DNA of 64,000 bases, from positions 62,001 to 126,000 of the forward strand of contig JBIKLA010000003.1 in NCBI GenBank assembly GCA_044360075.1. Direction: 5' to 3'. The position numbers and the translations under genes are program-made. Positions 42,019-51,359 of this stretch are shown here, piece after piece. Source of the DNA: OMII01 sp947467385 (GTDB lineage: Bacteria; Bdellovibrionota_C; UBA2361; OMII01). Every line of letters begins with the position of its first letter. Position 1 is the stretch's first letter. The notes under the pieces were generated by a model. That model was given only the letters and a program-made list of their open reading frames with translations. It searched no databases and was not told the origin of the DNA.

Positions 42019-43248
42019 ATGCACGTTCATCCCCCTTCTTCTGCCGCCCTCTCGCTCACACTCCTGCGACGCCTCTCTGTGGCCATCATGGCCTGCTACT
42101 GGATGCTCGCCATCAACGGCTGCTTTTTGTGGCCCGAGTCGGGCTCTTCAGCCGAAGGCGCGGAGGAAACGGAAGAGTCGGCAAATGATCAGGAGGAGGA
42201 TTCGAACGAGGATTCCGCCTCCAGCGATGACGACGAGGAGGCCAAAGAGATCAAGTCCGAAGACTCCGCAAAGCTTACGGACGAGCCGGAGGCGGAGCTG
42301 GTCCAGACCTCCAAGCGGGTGTACCAGGCTAAGGCATACAGCGCTGCGCAGGATTCCCTCGTGTCGCTCCGCGACCGCTACCCCCTCGGCGCTTACGGCC
42401 AATGGGCGGCGATCAAGGCTGCCGACGCATTCTACTACAACAGCGCGATGGATAAGGCTGCCGCGGCGTACGAGGAGTTCCTCAAAAACTTCCCCGGCAG
42501 CGTCGACACCCCATACGTAAAGCTTCAGGCAGCCCGGGCGCACTTTGCGTCAGCCCAGGGGATCGGCCGCGATCGGCAACCGCTTGAGCGCTCCCTGCTC
42601 CTCTACGATGAGCTTGAGGCCGATTACTCACACACGCCCTACGGCGTTGCGGCTCGGAGCGAGCGCACACCGGTGCTCGATGAGCTTACGGCCTACGACC
42701 AATTCATCATCGACTTTTACCAGCGCACCGGGAATCCGGACGCCGTCAAGGCGCGCCAACAGATGTTCAAGGAACGCTGGGGCAGCCGTATGAACGCTGG
42801 AGAGTTCAAGAACATCTCCGAGGAGATCCCCCTTGAGCCACTTCCACAGGCGGATCTCGTCACACAGGCCAATGAGGCACAGGCCGAGGCGGCTGTTGTT
42901 GCCCATGAGCGCGAGGCAGAGCCGGCCGAAATCATAGAGGCGGAGAGCTCCGTTGTTAAGGGGGTACAGTGCGACTCGTCGAAGATTCCGTATGCCGTTG
43001 TGCAGCTCTCGAGCTTCCCTGCGGAGTATGAGCCTGGCAGCGTGATAGAGGAGCTGCATCCATCCAACGGTGTGGTAGAGGTGCCCTATCTCGCCGCCAG
43101 GTCCAGCCAGCCCTCCTACGATTGCTTCGGCCAGGGCGACCTCTTTGTCTCTCAAGGAGGCCGCATATCGCTTCGCACGAGCTCAAGCGTCATTCTGACA
43201 ACCCGCGCGACCCCCTCGCGCATCGTACTTACCGTAGTGCAGCGCTAA
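42019..43248 (+). CDS. BamD-like TPR lipoprotein with acidic linker and C-terminal extension
   Basis: 409 residues. Signal peptide with lipobox LAINGC (Cys at about 35), then a striking acidic stretch of about 45 residues (EETEESANDQ, SSDDDEEAKE). The TPR-like core characteristic of BamD/YfiO follows (VYQAKAYSAAQDSLVSL, KAADAFYYNSAMDKAAAAYE, NFPGSV, LLLYDELEADYSHTPYG). In BamD family members this binds BamA for outer-membrane protein assembly. The last 130 residues, beta-rich and ending ATPSRIVLTVVQR, are an extra domain I do not recognise. It lies about 235 bases upstream of gspC on the same strand, so an assembly or pilotin-like role for the secretin is possible. Confidence 0.7.
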   Translation: MHVHPPSSAALSLTLLRRLSVAIMACYWMLAINGCFLWPESGSSAEGAEETEESANDQEEDSNEDSASSDDDEEAKEIKSEDSAKLTDEPEAELVQTSKRVYQAKAYSAAQDSLVSLRDRYPLGAYGQWAAIKAADAFYYNSAMDKAAAAYEEFLKNFPGSVDTPYVKLQAARAHFASAQGIGRDRQPLERSLLLYDELEADYSHTPYGVAARSERTPVLDELTAYDQFIIDFYQRTGNPDAVKARQQMFKERWGSRMNAGEFKNISEEIPLEPLPQADLVTQANEAQAEAAVVAHEREAEPAEIIEAESSVVKGVQCDSSKIPYAVVQLSSFPAEYEPGSVIEELHPSNGVVEVPYLAARSSQPSYDCFGQGDLFVSQGGRISLRTSSSVILTTRATPSRIVLTVVQR

Positions 43249-43256
43249 GCGCCCTT

Positions 43257-43310
43257 ATGCGGCATTTTTTTCCCGTTTGATGCCGCGGAACCGCAGTAGA
43301 GCCTTTTTTT
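43257..43310 (+). terminator. Possible terminator after the BamD-like gene
   Basis: GCGGCAT at 43259-43265 pairs with ATGCCGC at 43280-43286 around a loop containing seven T. A second run of seven T follows at 43304-43310, 17 bases after the stem, which is not the classic layout. It lies in the 235-base gap ahead of gspC. Confidence 0.35.
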
Positions 43311-43483
43311 GGCCTCCCCTGCAGATTTCACCAACTTAGAACAGCGTTACCTCATCTTATCCGCGATGGGATGGGTGGGATCTACTTCCTTCCAGGCCCT
43401 GCCGCGAAGGCGCCGAATGCTGTTGGTTTCGCGCCGTCGATGGTAGCTAGTCACAGAAGTCTTAAAGGTTTTTAAGAAACGCC

Positions 43484-44413
43484 GTGAACGTATCGCTCTC
43501 GCTACAGTCATTAAAAGGGCTCGACTTTAACGTCGTTGCCGGCCGTTTTCTGCGGCGGCAGAACATTGCGCTCTTCGTGCGAGGCGTCCAGTTCTTATGC
43601 GTCGGCATCGGCATCGTTCTTGGACTCGTCCTCGTTTTTACCTTTATTCAGGAGACGCTTACGCGGAAGGGCCTTGAGGGCGAGCTCGCCAGCAAGATCT
43701 CCTCCATTAAGGCAGCCTCGACCGAGCAGGTGGAGAGCCCCTTCAACAGCGACCGGGACTGGACTAAGGTGTCGGCCTTCGCGGGCTTTGGGAAGCTCGG
43801 CGTCGAAAAGCAGGAGGCAACCGGGCCGGCCACCCCGCCCCAGACCCCGCTTATGCTGACCCTGATCGGAACCTTCATCGCCGGCGGCCAAGAGCCATAT
43901 GCGATTATTGAGGACAAGAAAAAGCAGACTCAGGACATGTTCCTTCTTGAGCAGTCCGTCTTCGGGCAGGCGACCCTCAAGAAGATCATGCAGGATCGCG
44001 TTGAGGTGGAGCGCGCAGGAAAGATTGAGGTTCTCAAGCTCGACGACTTCGGTGGCGGAGACGGCGGTCCCGGCGGCGGGATCTCGTCGAATGGGGACGA
44101 CTTCGTTGTGGACGAGGCGGAACTCGACAAGGGACTGGAGAACCTTCCGATGCTCCTTACCCAGGCACGGGCCGTGCCGTACTTCAAGGAGGGCCGCTCA
44201 ATCGGCTTGAGACTCTTCGCCATCAAGACCGGAAGTCTATACGAGAAGATCGGCCTCAAGAATGGCGACATACTCAAGTCGATCAACGGAAACAGCCTAG
44301 GGGACATCTCTCAGGCTCTAAAGCTTTTTGAGCAATTGAAGCAGGAACGCTCGATCTCACTGACGCTCGAGCGAGACAAGCAGGACAGGGAATTTAGGTA
44401 CACCATAAGGTAA
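43484..44413 (+). CDS. gspC: Type II secretion protein GspC
   Basis: 309 residues. Inner-membrane protein that links the assembly platform to the GspD secretin. One transmembrane helix at about 35-57, a homology-region domain around 125-190 (LMLTLIGTFIAGGQEPYAII) and a C-terminal PDZ-like domain (LRLFAIKTGSLYEKIGL, then NGDILKSING). The start codon is GTG with AAAGG upstream. First gene of the gspC-D-E-F-G-H-I-J cluster; gspD begins three bases after its stop. Confidence 0.88.
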   Translation: MNVSLSLQSLKGLDFNVVAGRFLRRQNIALFVRGVQFLCVGIGIVLGLVLVFTFIQETLTRKGLEGELASKISSIKAASTEQVESPFNSDRDWTKVSAFAGFGKLGVEKQEATGPATPPQTPLMLTLIGTFIAGGQEPYAIIEDKKKQTQDMFLLEQSVFGQATLKKIMQDRVEVERAGKIEVLKLDDFGGGDGGPGGGISSNGDDFVVDEAELDKGLENLPMLLTQARAVPYFKEGRSIGLRLFAIKTGSLYEKIGLKNGDILKSINGNSLGDISQALKLFEQLKQERSISLTLERDKQDREFRYTIR

Positions 44414-44416
44414 CCC

Positions 44417-47218
44417 ATGAAAGCGCAGCGCATACTCTCCCTCATTCTCGCAAGCTCCATGGCGCTGCTCTCCGCGCCAGCCCAGGACATCCTCGCCCAG
44501 CCTGCCCCCCCCGCTGAAGAGGGCGGAGTCAACGAGAAGGAGTACGGCAAGGACGCCAACACTGAAATCAACGTCAAGAACGCCGATATCGCCGCGCTCG
44601 TGCGCATCTTCTCGCGCAAGACCAAGCGCAACTACATCCTCGACGAGAAAGTTCGCGGAAAGGTTTCCATCTACCTGCCGGGCAAGGTTTCCCCCGACGA
44701 GGCGCTCCGCATTCTTGACTCCGTGCTGGCCCTCAAGGGATTCACCTCAGTGCCCATTGGCGACAACCTCTGGAAGATCGTTCCGTCAAAGGAGGCGCGC
44801 CAGTCAACTATCCCAACTATCACGGACGGCGGGGCCGACAAGCCCTCCGCAGCGGTCGTCACAAGGCTGGTCAGCCTCAAGTACGTCAACGCGCAGGACA
44901 TCCAGCAGATCCTCTCACAGCTTGTTTCTCCTGACGGGCTCGTTAACGCCTATACTGGCACCAACTCCCTTATTGTAATTGACAGTGAAGACAACATTCA
45001 GCGCCTCGTGAAGCTCGTCGATGAGCTTGACGTCCCCTTCTCCAACCGCGAGATGACGATCATCCCCGTTAAGCATGCGGACGTTGAGGATATCGCCGAG
45101 AAGCTCAACGACATCCTTGGCGAGGGAAATAAAAAGGAGGGGGGCTCACTCGACCCAGTTCGCGCCAGCATGGGTGATCCAGGCCAGCCTGCCGGAGGCG
45201 CCAATGCCGCTGCGGCAGCAGCCAGGGCCGGCGGACGCATCGTGTCTGCCAGGGGGCTTGAGCCCAAGATCCTTCCCGATCAGAGAACGAACTCAATCAT
45301 CGTCGTCGCGGACGATGAGACAACGGCCCGCATCCGTGCGCTTATCTCGCAGCTGGACAGCAAGATCGATCTGTCCGGAAACAAGTTTTATGTCTATCGC
45401 TGCCAACATGCAAACGCAGAAGAGCTGACTCAGGTGCTTGCAGGCCTCGTCGGCGGCGGTGGTGCATCGGGCGGAAACTCTTACCAAGGCGGAATGCTTG
45501 GCGACAATCAGCCAGGCCTCGAGGGCAGTCCCTCCGGAAAGAGCGACTCGGGAGCGACATCTGTTGACGGAAAGAAGTCCCGCAGCTCGAAGAAGTCTTC
45601 CGGGCCGACGAGCGCGAAGCTTGGGGAGAACATCTCTATCACTGCGGATCCGGCGACAAACTCACTCATCATCGCGGCCAGCAAGCCTGACTACGAAAAG
45701 ATACGCACCCTCCTTACCCAGATCGACGTCAAGCGCAGGCAGGCTCTGGTCGAGGCCACCCTCCTTGAGGTTTCAATCGACGACAACATCCGCGAAAGCA
45801 TGAGCTTCCTCACCTCAACCGGCGGATCTGACGGTGGCGGGCTCATCAGGAGCGACTTCGCCCCGGCGAACGGAAGCCTGCAGAGCCTCTTCTTTGATCC
45901 CAAGGCGCTGCAGGGCTTCACCCTTGCCGCGGCGAGCTCTGGCTCCCTCACCCTACCGGGCAATATCACTATTCCGACGCAGTCCCTCCTTATCTCGGCT
46001 GCGCAGAATAACAACAACGTTAACGTGCTGAGCGCCCCAACGATCCTGGCCACCGACAACGAGGAGGCCGAGATCGTCGTTGGACAAAACGTTCCGTTCC
46101 TGGCGAGCACATCGACCAATGCCACAAACCTTAACAACACCTTCAACACGGTCGACCGTCAGGATGTCGGTATCACCCTTCGCATCACGCCGCAGATCAG
46201 CTCGCGTGATTATGTAACTCTTAAGGTCTTCACCGAGGTGTCAGCTGTGATACCGTCGACGATCAACTCCTCTCTTGGGCCCACGACAACCAAGCGCCAG
46301 AGCGACACGACGATCATCGCGAAAGATGGGCAGATGATTGTGACCGGAGGCCTCATCGCAGATGACGTGTCCGAATCGGACGATGGCATCCCGTACTTCA
46401 AGGATATCCCCGTGCTCGGGCATGCGTTTAAAGCCAACTCGTCCGTCCGGCTGCAGAAGAATCTGCTCATATTCCTCCTGCCCCGCATCGTCAAGGACCA
46501 GTACGATGCGCGCGATGCGACAATCGAGGGCCGCGAACACATGAAGGACGTAATCGCCGCATACGACGTGGCACCGCGCCGGAGGGACCTGCTTGAGGAT
46601 CCACACATCGATGAGATTGCCGAGACAGCCCCCTATGAGGGCCCGAAGCCAGGCACGGTACTGGCGCCTGAGAGGATGGCGAAGTCGGCCCGTAACAATC
46701 AGGAGCGGGTGCAGCCAGCCGACAGCACTACGATCGTGCTCGACGGCTCAAAGGACGGGGTGATTCAGCTTGAGACCACAACCCCGACCAAAAAGGAGTC
46801 GGAGGTAATCGACCTCAATTCCCTGCCCACCTCATCGGAACCGCACGGGGCCCTCAAGAGCTCGGCCATCGAGCCCGAAGCCCACGCCCTGCCTCAAGGC
46901 ACCTACGTGCTCCTTGAGCTCACCAACAAGGCCGACTACGTGAAGGATCTGCCGTTCCTTGAGGGGGCGCGCGCCAAGACCGCCGGGCTATTCCTGCCTC
47001 ATGACAGCTCGTCACGGGCGAAAGCCTTCTTCAAGGCGGGCCAAACCTATTCATACATCTGGAATGGCCAGCGGATTCAGGTGAAGATCAAGAGTGTGGT
47101 GCACGGCACCCCAGCCCGCGGTGGCGGCTCGGCTCAGCCAAAGAGCTGGCACTCGCTGTCACCGTACGAGATAATGAACCTTGGAAACGCTACCTGGCTA
47201 CAAGGAACTGGCAAATGA
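44417..47218 (+). CDS. gspD: Type II secretion secretin GspD with long C-terminal extension
   Basis: 933 residues; typical GspD is about 650-700. Outer-membrane multimeric channel. Signal peptide, N0 domain (TEINVKNADIAALVRIFSRK), N1-N3 domains with a Gly/Ala-rich insertion in N1-N2 and a Ser/Lys-rich insertion near residue 390, then the secretin core. The core has VLSAPTILATDNEEAEIVVG, GITLRITPQIS and LLIFLLPRIVKD ending near 700. The remaining 230 residues form an extension with no recognised pilotin-binding motif. It contains a Thr/Ser/Pro-rich linker and a globular end (about 820-925, ending near EIMNLGNATWLQ). The stop overlaps the gspE start by four bases. Confidence 0.93.
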   Translation: MKAQRILSLILASSMALLSAPAQDILAQPAPPAEEGGVNEKEYGKDANTEINVKNADIAALVRIFSRKTKRNYILDEKVRGKVSIYLPGKVSPDEALRILDSVLALKGFTSVPIGDNLWKIVPSKEARQSTIPTITDGGADKPSAAVVTRLVSLKYVNAQDIQQILSQLVSPDGLVNAYTGTNSLIVIDSEDNIQRLVKLVDELDVPFSNREMTIIPVKHADVEDIAEKLNDILGEGNKKEGGSLDPVRASMGDPGQPAGGANAAAAAARAGGRIVSARGLEPKILPDQRTNSIIVVADDETTARIRALISQLDSKIDLSGNKFYVYRCQHANAEELTQVLAGLVGGGGASGGNSYQGGMLGDNQPGLEGSPSGKSDSGATSVDGKKSRSSKKSSGPTSAKLGENISITADPATNSLIIAASKPDYEKIRTLLTQIDVKRRQALVEATLLEVSIDDNIRESMSFLTSTGGSDGGGLIRSDFAPANGSLQSLFFDPKALQGFTLAAASSGSLTLPGNITIPTQSLLISAAQNNNNVNVLSAPTILATDNEEAEIVVGQNVPFLASTSTNATNLNNTFNTVDRQDVGITLRITPQISSRDYVTLKVFTEVSAVIPSTINSSLGPTTTKRQSDTTIIAKDGQMIVTGGLIADDVSESDDGIPYFKDIPVLGHAFKANSSVRLQKNLLIFLLPRIVKDQYDARDATIEGREHMKDVIAAYDVAPRRRDLLEDPHIDEIAETAPYEGPKPGTVLAPERMAKSARNNQERVQPADSTTIVLDGSKDGVIQLETTTPTKKESEVIDLNSLPTSSEPHGALKSSAIEPEAHALPQGTYVLLELTNKADYVKDLPFLEGARAKTAGLFLPHDSSSRAKAFFKAGQTYSYIWNGQRIQVKIKSVVHGTPARGGGSAQPKSWHSLSPYEIMNLGNATWLQGTGK

Positions 47219-48861
47219 GTTCAGGCTCACCCCAAGCACCGACATCTCCCGCTGCAGCGGTCCCCGGTAACTCGATAATCGGGTCTCAGGGGCGCGTCAT
47301 GGCGCAGCTGCTCGGCCTGCAGTATACGGATCGGCTTCCTGACCCCGCCCCACCACGCAATCCGGTGCGTGGAGACTTCGACCGCATCGCCGGCTCCTGG
47401 GGCCGCCAGTTCCTGACGGTGCCGATCGGCGGCGATGACTCAGTTGTTATCGTGGCAACCGCGGATCCTCTGAACGTGGAGGCGATTGAGCAGCTCCGCA
47501 TCTGCTACGAGAGGCCCATTCGGGTCATCGTTTCCTCGCCTGAGGAGGTTACAAAGGCGATCAACTCGATCCGCACAAGCCTCATGAGCGACCGCTCGAG
47601 TAATCTCTCCGACTCCAGCAACAAGGACGATCCGGATGACCTGAGCAGCCAGCTCAAGATCGACGTGACTGACTCGGACGACGACGATGCCCCGATTATC
47701 CGCTACGTCAACGCCATCATCTTCAAGGCCAGCTCTGAGCGGGCCTCCGACGTTCACATCGAGAGCTTCGAAGACAAGCTCAAGGTGCGCTTTCGCGTCG
47801 ACGGTGTCCTGTACGACGTGGCATCTGAGGAAAAGGCGTTCCAGGCCTCAATCATCTCGCGCATCAAGGTCATGGCAGGCCTCAACATCGCCGAAAAGCG
47901 CCTGCCCCAGGACGGCCGCATCGGCCTCAAGATCGCCGGCAAGGAAGTTGACATCCGCGTGTCAACCGTGCCGACGCAGTTCGGCGAGCGCATCGTTATG
48001 CGTCTGCTCGATAAGACCGGGGCTGTGCTCGATCTCGACCAGTTAGGCGTAGAAACGAGAAACCTCGAGATGCTCAAGAAGCTGCTCGACAAGCCAAACG
48101 GGATCGTCCTCGTGACGGGACCCACCGGATCCGGAAAGACGACCACACTCTACGCGTGCCTCACCTACATCAACAAGCCAGACCTCAATATCCTTACCGT
48201 TGAGGACCCGATCGAGTACCAGCTCGACGGCGTTGGCCAGATGCAGGTCAACTCAAAGATCGACTTCACGTTCGCAAGCGGCCTGCGTGCCATCCTCCGC
48301 CAAGACCCCGATGTGGTGATGGTGGGAGAAATTCGTGATGCAGAGACGGCGGAGATCGCGATCCAAGCCTCGCTAACAGGACACTTGGTGCTCTCAACGC
48401 TCCACACCAACGACTCTGCCGGAGCCGTGTCCCGGCTGATCGACATGGGAGTAGAGCCGTTCCTCGTCTCGTCCAGCCTTCTCGCCGTCGTCGCCCAGCG
48501 CCTTGTGCGCCGGCTCTGCAAGCACTGCCGAGTGCCGTACGAGATATCCGACGCCGAGCTGCGCGAGCTCTCCCTTAATCCCGCTACCATATCCACCCGC
48601 ACTGCCTACCGGGCTGGCAAGACAGACTGCCCGTTCTGCCAGGGCAGCGGCTACACCGGCCGGCTCGGCATCCATGAGCTGCTCATAATCGACGACGACG
48701 TCCGCTCGCAGATCCTGCAGCGCCTCGACTCGAACTCAATCAAGAACTCGGCCATCAAGCGCGGCTTCGCAACCCTGCGCTCAGACGGCGGGCTGAAGGT
48801 CCTTGCGGGCGTCACCACCGTTGAGGAGGTGCTCCTTGCAAGCCATGACGATATTGTATAG
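47215..48861 (+). CDS. gspE: Type II secretion ATPase GspE
   Basis: 548 residues. Hexameric cytoplasmic ATPase that drives pseudopilus assembly. Walker A is GPTGSGKTTTLYACL (about 302), the Asp box and Walker B LRAILRQDPDVVMVGEIRD, the His box TGHLVLSTLHTNDSAGA, and the zinc-binding tetracysteine pattern CKHC...CPFC are all intact. The N-terminal N1/N2 region for contact with GspL is shorter and less conserved, as expected when gspL is not in the operon. ATGA overlap with gspD implies coupling. Confidence 0.95.
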   Translation: MSSGSPQAPTSPAAAVPGNSIIGSQGRVMAQLLGLQYTDRLPDPAPPRNPVRGDFDRIAGSWGRQFLTVPIGGDDSVVIVATADPLNVEAIEQLRICYERPIRVIVSSPEEVTKAINSIRTSLMSDRSSNLSDSSNKDDPDDLSSQLKIDVTDSDDDDAPIIRYVNAIIFKASSERASDVHIESFEDKLKVRFRVDGVLYDVASEEKAFQASIISRIKVMAGLNIAEKRLPQDGRIGLKIAGKEVDIRVSTVPTQFGERIVMRLLDKTGAVLDLDQLGVETRNLEMLKKLLDKPNGIVLVTGPTGSGKTTTLYACLTYINKPDLNILTVEDPIEYQLDGVGQMQVNSKIDFTFASGLRAILRQDPDVVMVGEIRDAETAEIAIQASLTGHLVLSTLHTNDSAGAVSRLIDMGVEPFLVSSSLLAVVAQRLVRRLCKHCRVPYEISDAELRELSLNPATISTRTAYRAGKTDCPFCQGSGYTGRLGIHELLIIDDDVRSQILQRLDSNSIKNSAIKRGFATLRSDGGLKVLAGVTTVEEVLLASHDDIV

Positions 48862-48886
48862 CGCGGATTGAGGAAGCGGGGGCCCG

Positions 48887-50116
48887 ATGCCGGTCTTTGA
48901 ATATGTGGCTCTTACCACCGCCGGAAAAAGGGTCAAGGGCACCCTTGAGGCCGACAGCATCCGCACGGCACGGCAGCGGCTGCGCTCCCAGAACGTCTTC
49001 CCGACCACTATCCAGGAGTCAGCGGAGGCCTCTAAGGAGAAGGGCAAAGACGTCAAGCGCCTACTGCAGAGCGATCGGGTCAGCCTCAAGGAGCTCACCC
49101 TTGCGACACGCCTCCTTGCGACTCTCTCAAGCGCAGGCCTGCCCCTCGTCGAAGCGCTCCTGTCGCTCTCCGAGCAGCTGACGCATCCCACACTCAAGCG
49201 CAACGTCGTCGACATCAAGGAACGGGTCGAGCAGGGCTCCTCACTGGCCAAGGCTCTCGGCGCCTACCCAAAAGTGTTCCCGCGCCTATACGTGAACATG
49301 GTCACCTCGGGCGAGGCCTCCGGCACGCTCGACACCGTGCTCGATAACCTTGCGGACTATTATGAGGCGCAGCTTGAGCTGCGGCGCAAGGTAACCTCTG
49401 CCCTCACCTACCCGGTGCTCATGTTTTCCTTTTGCATACTCGTGGTACTCCTCCTCGTGGCGTTCGTTGTTCCGGGCATCGTCGAGATCTTCATCAAGCA
49501 GAAGCTCACGCTGCCGCTGCCAACCCGAATGGTAATCGCCTTTTCGGACTTTATTCTGGGGTACTGGTGGCTCCTAGTCGTGGCGCTGCTTGGGTTCGTG
49601 GTGGGGGCCAGAAACTACTACGCAACCGAGAAGGGCCGCGAGAGAATCGACAGTTGGATGCTTAAGATCCCTATTTATGGGGGGCTTTATCGCAAGGTTG
49701 CAACGGCGCGCGTGGCCAGCACCCTCGCCACGCTGCTTAACGGCGGCGTAGAGCTCTTGAGCGCCCTTGATATCGTCAAGAACATCGTCGGCAACGTCCA
49801 CATGCGCAGGGCCCTCGAAGAGACCCGGGATGGGGTGCGCGAGGGCAGGAACCTGAGCAAGGAGCTCAGCAGGAGCGGCTACTTCCCCCCACTCCTGTGC
49901 CAGATGGTGGGGATCGGCGAGAAGAGCGGGCGGCTGGAGAGCATGCTGAACAAGGCCGGCAAGACCTTTACGAGCGAGGCTAATAGCTCGATCTCAGGGC
50001 TGACCTCTCTTCTGGAGCCTTTCATGATCCTCTTCCTCGGAATGGTGGTTTTTATGATCGTCATCTCCGTTCTCCTGCCGGCGACCCAGCTGATGAATAT
50101 GATCGGCCCCGGATAG
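48887..50116 (+). CDS. gspF: Type II secretion inner-membrane protein GspF
   Basis: 409 residues. Polytopic platform protein with two repeated T2SSF cytoplasmic domains (LATRLLATLSSAGLPLVEAL early and RVASTLATLLNGGVELLSAL later). Three transmembrane helices lie at about 175-200, 225-245 and 380-405. N-terminal MPVFEYVALTTAGKRVKGTL is the usual start. A GGGGG-type site lies eight bases upstream. Followed after 130 bases by the pseudopilin genes. Confidence 0.94.
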   Translation: MPVFEYVALTTAGKRVKGTLEADSIRTARQRLRSQNVFPTTIQESAEASKEKGKDVKRLLQSDRVSLKELTLATRLLATLSSAGLPLVEALLSLSEQLTHPTLKRNVVDIKERVEQGSSLAKALGAYPKVFPRLYVNMVTSGEASGTLDTVLDNLADYYEAQLELRRKVTSALTYPVLMFSFCILVVLLLVAFVVPGIVEIFIKQKLTLPLPTRMVIAFSDFILGYWWLLVVALLGFVVGARNYYATEKGRERIDSWMLKIPIYGGLYRKVATARVASTLATLLNGGVELLSALDIVKNIVGNVHMRRALEETRDGVREGRNLSKELSRSGYFPPLLCQMVGIGEKSGRLESMLNKAGKTFTSEANSSISGLTSLLEPFMILFLGMVVFMIVISVLLPATQLMNMIGPG

Positions 50117-50246
50117 GTCTACCCAAATGAAGTTTTGCCGATTGCGCCGCAGCGAGTATCGTGGGAGAAGTTGGAGAGTCGGCCTTGCCCTATTCCGTGG
50201 GATAGCGCCGGTTAGGTATTGAATTCCCTATCTTTTGAGGCGCCAT
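50117..50246. promoter_or_regulatory. Gap between gspF and gspG, likely internal promoter or processing region
   Basis: The only long spacer (130 bases) inside the gsp cluster; other junctions are 0-25 bases or overlaps. The major pseudopilin gene begins after it. A separate promoter or RNA-processing site for higher gspG expression would make sense. I see the GAGG ribosome-binding site at the end but no clear -35/-10 pair. Confidence 0.35.
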
Positions 50247-50654
50247 ATGAAGACTGCTGACACGAACATATCCCTCCGTGCCCAAACCATGGCGCGCCTT
50301 CAGCGCGGCTTGACCCTTATCGAGATCATCATCGTTATCGTTATCATCGGCCTCGTGCTCTCATTCGTGCTTCGCGGTGTCTTCGGCGGAGCGCAAAAGG
50401 CGAAAGCCGGCCTCTCGAAGGGCATCCTTGAGCAGTTTAAGGGCGAGCTTGCCGTTTACCAGATCACCAACAATTCGTTCCCGCAGAGCCTCTCAGCGAT
50501 TGGCGGAAACAAGGACCTTAACGACGCGTTCGGAAACCCGATCCAGTACAAGCTCACCGAGGGCGGCAGGGGCTACGAGCTCACCTCGCTCGGGGCTGAT
50601 GGCAAGCCGGGTGGGTCAGAGGCGGATGCAGATATCACCATCACTGGACCATAG
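50247..50654 (+). CDS. gspG: Type II secretion major pseudopilin GspG
   Basis: 135 residues from ATG at 50247, which has GAGG six bases upstream; a TTG four codons earlier is unlikely. Prepilin signal QRG/LTLIEIIIVIVIIG with cleavage after G21 and Glu at +5; position +1 is Leu rather than the usual Phe. Following the hydrophobic helix are the typical GspG C-terminal elements NSFPQSLSAIG, DAFGNPIQYK and the LGADGKPGGSEADADI calcium-binding loop. Confidence 0.94.
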   Translation: MKTADTNISLRAQTMARLQRGLTLIEIIIVIVIIGLVLSFVLRGVFGGAQKAKAGLSKGILEQFKGELAVYQITNNSFPQSLSAIGGNKDLNDAFGNPIQYKLTEGGRGYELTSLGADGKPGGSEADADITITGP

Positions 50655-50666
50655 TTGTATCGCCGC

Positions 50667-51359
50667 ATGACAGAAGAGCCCGGAGCCATCGAACCAGCCA
50701 ATGCCGACGGGTCGCGGACTTCAAGGTCGGGGCGTTCTGGCTTCACGGTTCCCGAACTTCTCCTGGTTATCGTCATCATCGGCCTCGCAATAGGGCTTCT
50801 CTCAACCCGGCTTGGGGTGATCGATGCGTGGCGAGAGAATGCGGCGTTCCGCCGGCTCCAAGAGACGATCGTGTTCCTCAATAACCAGGCGGTCATGGAT
50901 CAGGTATTCTACCGCATGGAGTTTGACCTCGAAAAACGGCAATACCGGGTGGGCGTGATGCGGCCTGATGACCGTGTCATGGAGAATCTCTCGGGGCACA
51001 ACCTGCCGCCGCTTCAGCTCGAGCTCGCCACTATCTTGAGCCCAAGCGTGGATGGCGAGTCCACCATGATACCGCCGCCCTCGATGCCCTCGCTCGCAAA
51101 CCCGATTCAGCTGCCGGGCGAAATGTACTTTGAGGATGTCGTGACCCCGCGCGGAAAGGCCGTTTCGGGCGAGAAGCGCAGCAACCCGTTCCTGCTCTTC
51201 TCGCCGCGCAACGCCTCAGAGTTCGGTGTTATCCACGTCCAGATGGGGAGCGGAAAGCAGTTCACAATCCTGGTGAACCCATGGACTGGGCTGGCCGAGG
51301 TGTTTCCCGAGCACAAAGACTTCCAATACAACCTTGGCAGACAGGCGCAAAACTCATGA
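50667..51359 (+). CDS. gspH: Type II secretion minor pseudopilin GspH
   Basis: 230 residues from ATG at 50667. Long 25-residue leader before the processing site RSG/FTVPELLLVIVIIG (Glu +5 at 30). The mature part is longer than usual GspH, with a Pro-rich loop (IPPPSMPSLANPIQLPG), then beta strands as in GspH/FimT (FLLFSPRNASEFGVIHVQ, FTILVNPWTGLAEVF). It shares its stop with the gspI start (ATGATGA). Confidence 0.82.
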   Translation: MTEEPGAIEPANADGSRTSRSGRSGFTVPELLLVIVIIGLAIGLLSTRLGVIDAWRENAAFRRLQETIVFLNNQAVMDQVFYRMEFDLEKRQYRVGVMRPDDRVMENLSGHNLPPLQLELATILSPSVDGESTMIPPPSMPSLANPIQLPGEMYFEDVVTPRGKAVSGEKRSNPFLLFSPRNASEFGVIHVQMGSGKQFTILVNPWTGLAEVFPEHKDFQYNLGRQAQNS

